In this document: piece by piece, positions 42,885 to 54,800 of the stretch
Layout of the letters: each line of letters begins with the position of its first letter
How positions within the stretch are numbered: position 1 is the first letter of the stretch
From: Oopsacas minuta
Lineage: Eukaryota; Porifera; Hexactinellida; Lyssacinosida; Leucopsacidae
Length of the DNA: 64,000 nucleotides
Assembly: GCA_024704765.1 (NCBI GenBank)
Contig: JAKMXF010000300.1
Span: 457,019-521,018 of the forward strand
Direction of reading: 5' to 3'
Made by a program: the position numbers and the translations under genes
Notes under the pieces: model-generated
Database searches by the model: none
The model's input: the letters and a program-made list of their open reading frames with translations, nothing else
Told to the model about the DNA's origin: nothing

Positions 42885-45800
42885 TTACACATAAGTAGGA
42901 TCAGCTCCGCTCCTGAGCATCAGATCAGTAGACCGGATATATCTTGTGTAACAATGAGGACACATAGTCTTTATTGTAAAGAATTTATCGCTTCTACACA
43001 CACTACACTTTTCTGGTACCAGGTGAGTGCCATCTATTGGGATTCTGGGTACCACACCCTCTGATGTACCTTCGTTAACTGAGGATAATTTGAAATAGTC
43101 ACGGGAAGGTGGTGTCGTATCCTTCGGTCCATCAATCGCTGGAGAGTTGATGTTATTATTGAGAGATATACTTCTAGAGTATATCTTAGAGTCTAGGAGT
43201 TTTCTGGACAATTCAGAATGATCCATTGCTGGTGGAATATTGTCTCTCCTGTGTCTAATGAACTGATCTAATATTGTATAATGATCTTCGTTAAAGAATG
43301 GCCGTGTGGGAGTCAAGTCCCGGTCCCTTCTATGCTCGTGCTTACGACTCCTGCTGGAAGCTCGAGAGCTAGAAGATGACGTAAAATCATCAGATATAGT
43401 GGAGAATGTAGAGGGAGTTGAGGGAGGAGATTCGGGAATACTCGGCGGTTCTGTTACCGGGAGAGCTTGTTGTTGTTGTTGTTGTTTCCTCGAGGGAGGA
43501 TAATCTACTCTGTGTGGAGGCTTCATATTCTCTTTGTCTTCCTCTCTCATAGCTCTCCCGATCGGAGGTGGGCGTGGAATGCTCTGGTAGAGAGAGGGGG
43601 TGAGGGGAGGGGGTCTAAGGATTGGTCGTACATATATGGGAAGAGGTGCCTGCTCCTCAGGGGGAGGACTGTTCTCCTGATTATCCTCTAGCGATGAGTC
43701 AAATTTGACTCTCTTACTCTTTGCATTGGACTGTTTCTTAACAGGAGACTTGAACTGATGGTTAGGATCGAGTGTCTTAAGCACACTCCTTCTATGAAGT
43801 CTTACCGCTTGGTGATGGCAAATATGTCTCAACTGTGAATAGGCTTGTTTCTTAACAGGATCAAGTCTAACGTCAGGCTCTATCAGAGCTAAATCCAGTT
43901 TGTTTTGTGCCTGCACACAAAGACTGAACGCTACACTGAAATCTGAAATGTTTAGAGACTCTCTATAAAGATCACGAGCCTGTGTGTAGAACATATCAGC
44001 TTTAGTTGGTGGGAATGAAGCAGGATATGCTGGGATTTCAATAGTGGGTCCGTTAGTGAGAGAAGGTGGAGATATATATTGTGGTACATCAGCCATTCCT
44101 TGAGGAGAATTGTTCTCAAGATTAAGATCGTTAAACTCTGAAATATTCTGGCATTGTTTGTTACTCAAACTTTCCAATTCTCTCTTCTGTCTTTGTTCCT
44201 GTTCTTCCATCTTCTCTTGGTAGTCTCTGACAAGTAAGGCTTCCTCCTCGCTGTGTTTTCGCTGTAACATATCTCTCTCTTCTACAATCATTTCATCGCT
44301 TCCTACATCCTCTACTGTTTCTGATGAAGTAGAATCCTCAATGGGAATAGTAGCTGTCTCTGTTGACAATTCAACACGGATAGAATTGATATCAGGATTA
44401 TAGTCTTCATCCTCACTAGAGCTCTCGTCTGGTGTGTTCTGTGAGCTGCTGAGTGAGCTAACAGAGAGATTATCAGCCGAGTAACTACGGACATCCATTA
44501 GTAAGTCTATTCCTTCTTGGAAGTTAGTTTGTGTAAAAGCTTGTAATAATACCTCTATAGGGATTTGATAGTTATGAATCCTCTCTAGCACAGCTCTTCC
44601 CGGACTGAAATTAGTTTGTTTTTGTCGCTGTTGAAAAGCTTTAATTTCATAGCTCTCTCCAATGCAAGGAATACTTTGATAGAGATTTGCCCATTGACCA
44701 GTCTCTGTAAGCTTATCACTCAGCTTAGTGGCAGCTTGAGAGGAGAGAGCCTTCCCGGAGTGAGGAAAGGGATTGAAAGAGAACTTTGGGAAAGATGTGC
44801 TGATGCTTGGGACTTCATTTTGAGGCGGAACATTATGTATAGGGAGAGGGTATTGAAGACACGGTTGTGGAGTGATGGATGGGAATATAAACGGTGGATA
44901 TGCCAGGTTAACTGGAGGTGTCATTAGTGAATGAGGGTCCTGTGTTGCTGGGAAGGATGATCCATCTGGATAAGATGGTACAGCTTGAAACTGATAAGGA
45001 TGATTAGGATTAATAGAGGGAGGTAGAGCTGATAAGTTAGAGGGCTGTGGTGGTATAACGAATTGTTGGGAAGGTAAGAAGGGAGCAGAAGCATTGAGAT
45101 TTGGCGGAGTTGTTAGCTTTCCAACTCCCTGTTTGTTCCTTTCATAATCTTCCAAAAGATTTTGAAATCCAATTCCAATAGGAATAGAAGGATAGAGAGA
45201 CGATTTGTTTAGAGTAGATTCTTCTTCGACTTTTTGCATTCTGCTAATTGTAGCACTTTCTCCAGCTGCTTCAGGCGTTCGTACTATCTGCTGGGGGAGG
45301 TCTTGAGGAGAGGGTCTAAAGGCGGATGGATTAATGTAGAGACAGGAGAGAAGAGTTATTCGCTTGTTTATTAAATAAGATGTCAGATTAGCAAACGTTG
45401 TGAACTAAAAAGAAATCAAATATGTAATATATTGTATGCATATAAGTAAGTCAACATCGAAATAAGACAAATTGACACACTTAGACTTGAATAAATCCAA
45501 AATTGAGGGTTATACGTACGTATTACGTTTATGTAATACTTTTTCATTGAATAACGTATTAAACGAATTATACTATTTTAGCAAATGTCAATCTGTTCAC
45601 AACTAAAATGCATACAAGTCAGTGTATCCCGACACTATAATGTGAATACTGTTTTATATGACTAGACTGTTAATTATGGATAAATGAAGGGAAACATCTG
45701 ACACAGAACTCTTTCAAATGCGAATGGAATAAAAAGAAGCAGTATTAACTATGAGATAACATGTTGTGCCCGTCTACGTATATTATTAACTAATTATAGT

Positions 45801-48800
45801 AGTACTTACTTGTATAGCTTTTTGTCCATCATATCCAATCCATAGCTTTAGTTCTGTATGGAAGCTGAATGTTGAATGACCTCCTAATCCATCTGACGTA
45901 AGGACAGAAGAGAGATAGAAATGTGTTGTATAACAATTGTTTCTCTTCTTCGTTATTACCAAGTCTGATAAATTTATATAGTTCCCCAGAAAACAAGCAT
46001 GTTGTAGTTCAGATTCTGCTCTGAAATCTAAGATAAGAACATTAGGAGAAGATAGTAGCTGCTGTCTGAATTGGAGCGTAAGGGAGAGAGCTTTACTGAA
46101 GAGAAGAGGATGATCTTCTCGACCGAATTTCTTAGTTATTGCAAGTTTCATAATATTTTCACACAGCAAAGGCATAGAGACAGGAAGTACAGTCAAACTA
46201 CCTTGATCATGTTTTAAGATAAAGTTATTCATCAATCGATAGTTTCCCAATTTAAGAGTGTTATCAATTAGCTTAACCATATCGGGTAACATTTCGCCAA
46301 TAGACTGGTACTTGTCTGTGGAAACGAAGCCGTGCTTTTTCGCGAGATATATAGCATCTGATGAGAGTGCATAAGACCGCGAGTAATAATATAAAGCGAA
46401 TAGACTCTTGAGTGCACAGAGAACACAACTAAATCCCACACAAGTATGTCCTGGTGCTAGTAATACGGAGTGTCGGAAGAATGGAATATGCCAGAGCATT
46501 GTTACTGCAGAACTAAACAAGTGAAATGACTGCTCTAGCTCGTTAGCAGATAGTTGTGCCGTAGGAATATCTAGCTGGAAGTCCGTATCGTTAGTAGAGG
46601 TCTGTTCTGGTGTAAGTATGTAAATGGTAGGAGATGGAGACCTGTCGGGAGGGGGAGGAAATGTTAGGAGCGGAGAATCCTCTCTGCCATGAGCAATAAT
46701 ACTCTGAAAAGAAGGTTGGTAAATCTCTGGAGGAGGATTCATGTTTGTTAGACTAGTCGTAGGTGCTAATTCATCGTTAAGGAATTCAAAGAAATTATCT
46801 TCTGGCTGTGTGAAGCTGAAGTCTATCAGATGTGAGGTGGGGGAGGTAATGAACGGAACCTCCTCCTGGTTGTCATGCTGCTGTCCTATGGAATGTGAAG
46901 CTACAGAGGAAAGAGTAGCAGGATGGGAATGTGCTGTCACTGACAGAGTAGGTACATATTCAGAGTATTGACCCATTATGTTAGAATTAGAATAGAAACA
47001 AAATACAGGAGACAATGGAGAAGAATGGAAAGATTCACAGAGCTCTGCCCAAGTAAATTCCTGTCCTTCAGAGAGTGAATTAATCTCAAGAAGTAGCCAA
47101 CGATTCCTTGGAGCAAGAAATACAGCAGAAGTATAAGTGTTATCTTTCGTTTTGAGAATTATACCAGTTAGATAGTAGCTAACATGATGGACGTAGCATT
47201 TGGGATTAACAGTACCCAGATAGCCTAGCCTCAGTAGAGAGGGGAGAAATGATATAGTATCTCCGTTTGAGTTATCTTCTCCCACATATAGCGACAGGAG
47301 ATTGGTAGCATTCTGAATCTGCTTCTTACCTATGCTAGAGGCTGGTTTGAGAGCAATCTTACACTTCTTTGGATTGAGTTTAGAGAATTGAGGGATATGA
47401 GCTACTTGAGACATGTAACCAGGGAGAGATAATATCACGGAAGCAATCGCTTCCTCTCCACTGCGGTCAACAACTGACAAATACAATTTGCTTCTCAGTG
47501 CAGGATTCCGCTGCACTAGTTTAGACAGCAGCTCCTGGTATATGTCGAGTGGACTATCCCCTCCTACGTCACTCAAGTTCTGCTCTGCGAATATTATGAC
47601 AGAGTGCTGTCTAGACGAGAAAGTGCGGAAAGTAGTCAGGATAAGATTCCGCAGCTCTCTTATCGCAGGGCAAGAGTCATTGGATAGTGATTGGACTGAT
47701 GCAGTGAATCCTTGGTTCAGTAGCAGAGTACTGAGTAGCTGTACTGGTAGGTTACGTGATATGTCAGTGGTAGAGACGGAGGGATGAGGAGTTAGAGTGT
47801 GATACCTAACCTTGTGCAGAGAAGATGATTGAGAGTGAGAAGATTCAGAATTAGCATATTGAGGCTTATTGTAACGAGGTAAGGAAGTTTGTGTGGAATG
47901 AGAGATAGTTGTAGCTAGCTCTTGTGGTAAAGAGAATATAGGTCGAGACTGAGGTGAAGTGTAAAGTAAAGCGATTGGGAATATTGAGTGGCGAGTGACA
48001 TATGAAATCAATTCTTGCCAGTGAATCAAATTGTTATCGTTGTGTGCATTAGGATCAAAAGAGTACCAGAGTCTTCTATTCTCTGAGTAGGAATATGAAA
48101 TGAGAGATCCAGAGTCAGATCGAGCGATTATGCCGGTCAAATAGAACGGTTTATGTTTGGAATGCTTTCTATCAAGAGAGGAACAGAGGTCTCCCAATCT
48201 CAATAGGGTCGGTATACAATTCCAAAGTCTAAAAGCCAAATCTAAATCTACTTCAATATCGTAATTAACTGCTACATAGAACTGGTCTGGAGAATTAATG
48301 ATCTTTCCAAATGAATCCTGGAATAAGTTCTTAAGACAAGCTCGCATAACCTTGTGATTGTATGTAACAGGTATTTTCTGGTTGAGAGATTTTTCCATTG
48401 CTACGAGCCATTCACTAATCTTTGTTCCTACAAAATAAACATCTTCCACATTTGCAGACTTGTTATTAGCTCGGATTTGCAAAGAGTAATGATCCTTGAA
48501 TGCTTCGCTGTATGGTTGGAAGCTCCAGTGCAGTTGGTGGAACAACCGGTGTCCGGTATCAAAGTCAGAGCTGCCCAACATAGAGGGCATACATGTGTCG
48601 AGGTATTCAATGATGTCTGCTTTGATAATTTCGTTAGCAGAAGCTGCACGTTTGAACAAGACGCTCAGAGCTTGGATTATCTGGTGCTTTTTAATTGGCA
48701 GTCGTGAAAAATTTAGGACCGACTGTGAGTAGGAAGGAAAGTTAATCATTTGTAGCAAGATGTGTACTGCAATGCTTGACTCAAACGGATCTCCATGGGG

Positions 48801-51800
48801 ATGGAGTTCTCTCGGACGAAGTACAGGAGTTGAATTAGATTGTAAATTCAAACGCGGTCGAGGCTGAGGCTCATCTTCTAGCTTGGGAGGTGAATGCTTG
48901 AGCTCAAGCTCCTGTATAACACTCTCAAACAGACCGAGATTCTTACCTTCTTGTGACTGGTTGGAAACAAACGGTGGTTCTGGTTTTCGGGGCTGACTAG
49001 AATAAACTATCTGTTCATAAACAGGAGAATTAGAAAATAACTCATTCAGATGATCAGTATAACTCCCTTCTCTGTAAGTAGCTAGTCTGCTTGGTTTTGG
49101 AGTTTCTAATATCTCACTGAGACGAGGAGAGGAAGGCGGGTATTCTCTGGTTGTCTGTTCCACGCGAGGCAAACGAATCTTATCTTTTTTCTTAAAATAT
49201 GTCTTAGGATTCAATTTGTTAAGAAGAGTTACAGAATTTCCTTTCTTATTTTTGTTCTTAACTTTAGCTCCGTCGATATGCGTCCTAGGTATATCTGATT
49301 TAGAAGTTGCGGACTGCACTGGCTGCACATGAGACTTAGTTGTGACTGCAGACAGATCAGACACGCTAGAGAAATCACTCGATTCGAAAGCAGGTCTGGG
49401 TCCTGACTTCATTGAGACATCTGTACTCTCTTTGGAGGGAGGTTGTCTATATGGGAGAGGAGGTTTCGTACCTCTACTCACCGTCTCTGAGGAGGAGTCT
49501 GACTGCTGAACCTGGTATCTATTTGTTGGAGAGGTTATCTTGTCTGGCAGACTCAAAGATTGGTTTGCTCTTCTCTTCTTGTTTAGGTTAATGTCTTCAA
49601 TCGTTACGTATTGCGGTAAATTAGTGTTCTCGTTAGTGTCTGCACTTCTAGTACCGTTTGGATAGAGATGAGGGTTAGAGGGTTGATCTGGAGCACTCAT
49701 TGTGCGGATAACCTCACTGACTGGGAATACAAGAGCTGGGTCTTTATAGTGGTGAGTAATGTCAAGAGGATTTGTGTATACTAGAGAGATAGGGATAGCA
49801 TCCAGACCTTTAAGCTCCTCAACTACATGAGGCCAAGCTCCCACCTCTTTATATCCCATTCCGTCTACAGATACCCACGTCTCTACTGTACTATGATAGT
49901 AAATATGCACCACTCTATCTCTGCTTATTTCAGCCATAACGCCAGTTAGATAGAGGAGGCTACAGGCTCTAGCGTTAGGTCCGATGTCCTTAAAGAGTCT
50001 GTCAATACGAAGAGAAGTAGGAATGGAAGCTAGAAGCATATTTTTATCAGTCAAAGCTACTTCGTAGTCCAAAGCTAAGCACAAAATTCTTGGCGCTGTC
50101 ACCAGAAGAGAGTTAGACAAGTAAGTTCTGTTACAAGATTGACTCTTACAATCACGTTTGTTCATAAGAACAAGAGTATCACGAATTGCTTTGTGTGCGA
50201 GTTTACCTGGCACGTTATTAATGTTACCGTACTTATTACAAGCTTTGCTAGCGTGTGGCAGATATAACTTTATATTAAGGTGTAATAGGTTACGTTGTAT
50301 TTCTATAGGCTCATACGTAGCACCACATCTACACTTTCCGGATTCTTGTAGTGTAATTGTAAAAATGTTTTGTATAAGACGGCTTTTACCAATAGGATCA
50401 TGTCCCTGGAAGTTTATTGAATTCCTCAATTCATCCTTCATAAGTGTCAAAATAGTATCAAATACTTCTGTGCCACTTCCTATGAGTTGAGAGTTCTTGA
50501 GTAATCGGGAAGTTAAGGTCTATTGGGATAATATATCAAATAAGTTATTGTGTATTAATTATATTAATAGTAACTAACCTGGAATAGAGGAAGCATTGGT
50601 GTGAGTTCATTAGAGTGATTACAAGCAGCAAATACTTCTTTAATTCGGATGATTAAAGGAAGGAAATCAGGCGTTTTCAATATCATTTCCTGGTGAAGGA
50701 GAGTCTCTCTGAACAGATCAATACTCCACAGGACGACAAGAGAAGTAAAGAATGGATGATAGCTAGCTCTAGTCTCTATCCTGAACGGACTGGTACTGCT
50801 ACAGGGACGTGATGAAGCAGGGATTAACTTTCTGAATCCACCATTCTCCTCACAATTATCAACACGTCTTTGCAGAGAGCTCTCATAGTTTGAACTTAAG
50901 CTGATAATGTCCAGCTTGTCTAAGCTACCCAGATTAACCAACTTACTGAGATTATCTATACTGGCTGAATTAGGGAGTACTATCTTGATAGGACTACCAG
51001 CAACACACTGCAGCTCTACTTCCTTCACTGTGTCTTGTACCAAGCTCTTTTGAGAAGACGGAGACTTAGGATTTTCAAGTTGATTGCGATCTAATAACTC
51101 CTTCAAAATTGGCACTGCGATTTCATTCAAATGATTGTTACACTTGGTATGTGAAATCTCTGGTAGTCCTCTTTGAAGATCAGTCGCATCCAACAGATTA
51201 GCAGCAGGATTAGTATAGATTAGAAGATCTGGACGACAGTGGTTAGACTGCAGAAAATACAGAACATCTTGCCAGATATATCCGATCACCTGGAAATTCG
51301 CTCCGTCGTAAAATATCCAAGATTTGATATCATTCGTGTAGAACAGGATTAGTTGAATTTGGTTGATGGACACAATCATACCATAGAGATAGTAAATGCG
51401 ATTTGAAACGGTGCGGTTAGCAACAACAGGGAACAGATGTTTAAACAAGAGGGTGGGAGAAATGTGCTCTATCAAATACTCGGTCTCAGTGGAGTTTATT
51501 ACGTCTGGATTCCATTGCATTTGTATAGGAATTATGTCGGGGGAGTTAAGGAGTGTAACATTGGTATTGTCACAAGTGAGAGCTTGACGAATAAGACTGG
51601 AGAAGAGCTTGTCGAAGGACAGAGGAGATCGAGCATTCTCTAGACTCGATTTCAGAAGGACTACCATTCTGTTAGCAGAGATAGGAAGAGAGATTTGTGT
51701 GTAAATTGTTCTAGCCTCATGTTGGAGTTGAATCATCATGCTGTTACGTAGATAGTTAGAAAATGGATTCATTGGGTAGCTGGAGAGAACATGGGACAAA

Positions 51801-54800
51801 AATGAAATGTAAAGATCTGTAGAAGTCTGTCCATTTAGGTTAAAAAGGAAACCAAAGTGGTGACAAGCTATTGGAATAAACTTAGAAGATATTAAATGAG
51901 GAGCGAATATGATGACATGGAAAAGCTGTTTCAATGCAAGGTATGGAGTATTTTCTAGGATGTCATCATGAATCTGTAAGAGAGATAATCTGAATAAGTT
52001 AATCTGGAGAAGAGAAAATACGACAACTGACAGACGTTCTGCGTAATCCATTATGTCTGTAATTGGAGGAGAGTCTTGAGTATTGACTAGCTCGGCTGTT
52101 TCCTACACATAACAAAATATAAAGTGTTTACTGTGGATACAAATAATATATATTTTGTCAATCGTCACTTGAGTAACAAAACTAAGATACACATTTTTCA
52201 TAGGAATAATTAAGTAATCAATTCTCCTGATGTACAGATTAATTACCACACATAAATTAGTAGGACAAGCGCATAATGGCCATTTAACTGTACAACAATG
52301 TTATGAGATGAATAATGAATAGTAAGTATAAGATTTCATTTACCTCCATGCAGATAAGAAATATTCAATTCAGCTCAATAAGGTAATAGGAATTAAGGAA
52401 TCTCTTAAAGTTCTTGTGAATTTGTGTATAATTGAATTGATTGAGGAAATTTAAAATAGTTTACATTGTGACTATAGTCAAATAGAAATGTCCCTAAAAG
52501 ATAAGTCTAGTCTTCTCTGTATCGTAACAGGAGGTAGTAAGGGGTTTGGAAGAGCGATTAGCTTGGAAGTATGCAAAGAGTGGGGTGTAAACCGCCGAAT
52601 ACAAAAGATCGTTTTGGTACTGGTGGCACGGGACAAGATGACATTAGAAAATACGGCAGCTGAATGCAAGTCTATCTATAATGACGTCACCCTTTACTTG
52701 CTCAGTCATGACTTGAGTGATCACGATTCAATATTAACTCTCATAGAAGAGCTTAACGCCTTATTTTGCCATGGCAAAGAGCAGTTTACTGAAGTGATGC
52801 TATTTGCTAATGCTGGAAGAGTTGGAGATGTTTCAAAGCCGATTTCATCTCATTTTGATCCCAAAATATTACAGAAATACTTTAACCTAATGCTCACTTC
52901 AAATATTCTAATATCTTCATGGTTCACTTCAGAGTTGAAATCTGTAAAAAAGACTATAATCTTCGTATCTTCCTTGTTAGCTATACAGCCTTATGCTGGT
53001 TTCTCCTTGTATTCTGCGGGTAAGGCAGGGGGACATATGCTTTTCAGATGCATGGCAGAAGAGAACCCAGAAGTTAGAGTGCTGGTGTATAGTCCTGGCC
53101 CATTGCAAACTGATATGACGGATGACGTACTAAAGAATATGTGTTTCAAGAAGACACAAGAAAGGTTCACTCAAATGAAATTCCTGAAACCAGAATTTTC
53201 CGTCTCAATACTATTCGGTATACTCAAAGATGATAAATACAAATCAGGAGAGTATATTGATATTTATGACATCATCAAACAAGAATAACTATTCGATATC
53301 TTATTAGATTAGACAGATAATATAGTAGATTCGTCGCATATTAAACTATTACATTACCTAAAATATTGTTGTCGAATAAAGTGGTTATTGTAATTAAATG
53401 ATGTATTTTAACATACCTCAAAGCTGATAGGGCTAAATATGCTGGTGCTAAATGGATGGTCACTAAGTGAAGATAGTAGCGGTGAATGGCTAGAAGCTTG
53501 AACATCGTTATCACTAATCACAGATAAAATTTCGGAATCTAGAGTTCCGCTCCGTTCGAGAGAGCTAGACTTGACAGAGACGACAGGATTCCTGTGAACA
53601 GAAACGGGGGATGGAGTGAGATTCATTTCTTCGTATTTAATTGTAGCGTCTAAAAAGCTAAGCGCTTCATCAACTCCTTGCTGAACAGAGAAAGGAGAGA
53701 CTCTATTTCGCTCGCTAGAAATAACCACAAAGTCTTCGTGAAATAGAGGTTTGCTTGGAGTAAGTGTATTGTATTGGGAAGGATGTTTGGGAGCTGTAGC
53801 TAGGGGGCTAGTGCTCTCCTGTGAGTGAGGATTCACAGATGGATTAGAATATAGTAGGAATATTGGAGCATAAGTATTTGTCGAAGCCTTACAAGAGTGC
53901 CAAACGAGAGAGAGCTGTGGCCCTAACTGACTCACTGCTAAGGTTCTACCACTGAAATGTGTCCAAGAACGGTACTTCTGATGGTAAAACCAAGTCTCAC
54001 TGGAAGAGGGGCCTTGAGTTACAATCCCGACGAGATAGTACATCCGTTTAGCTATGTACTTATTATGTGTATGATGGAATAGGTCTGCTGGCTGAATAGC
54101 AGTACTTATGAGTTCGTAGAACTCAGTCACTTCATCTCTACTTGGTTCTCCATCCCAGGTCAAAGATAAACAAATAATTTCTGGATCGTTAAGAAGAGAG
54201 AAGGTCCTTTTATTGTTACCGACTGACTGCTCGAGAAGAGAGCGTGTTGCTTGAGTAAATAGTTGCATTACTCTGATAGAGCCTGCTGCAGTGGATGTTT
54301 CTTTGTTAAGACTTCTAATACTTCGGATCAATTCAGGGGCTGAAAGCTCGAGCAAGAAGAGATCATTATTTTCAGAGTTTCTTCCTCTCTCTGAAATTTC
54401 TAAACGTAGAGACAGTTTCTGGTGAGCAATACAGAGAGAACTACAACACATCTCTGAGATGTTATAGTCACCTGTAAAATAATTTTCTGTACACAAACAG
54501 TTATGCAGTCGAGTAAGCACATCTTGGAAGAAGGATTGTGGTCCTTGTCCCATTCGTTGTAACAGAGACTTATGAGAGAGGATTGTGTTCAATGCTTCGG
54601 GAGTCAGGTTTGGATCTGTGGAGTATTGAACGGTTTTCAGAGCACAAACAATACAAGATTCTCCCTCACACTGGTGTTTTGTTATTCCAGTTATAATATT
54701 TCTAAACACATCCAACTGCCAGAGAAGAAGCAAGGCTGGTGGAGTAGTTAAGTTATCTTCAGTAGCAGGTATGTCGGAGGTGGGAGAGATCAAGTCAATC

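Noticed and set aside
43466-43490. Short GTT-type trinucleotide run in the giant gene tail
   Set aside because: Encodes a short poly-Gln stretch in a low-complexity tail; ordinary for such proteins.
48354-48707. Plus-strand frame of 117 codons inside the giant gene
   Set aside because: Antisense shadow of module 6; Cys-rich by chance and lacking a recognisable fold.
45786-52051. Reading the giant locus as four separate genes
   Set aside because: Every exon end has a GT donor or AG acceptor, all four exons join at phase 0, and modules 5 and 8 are only complete after splicing. Kept as the alternative to test with RNA.
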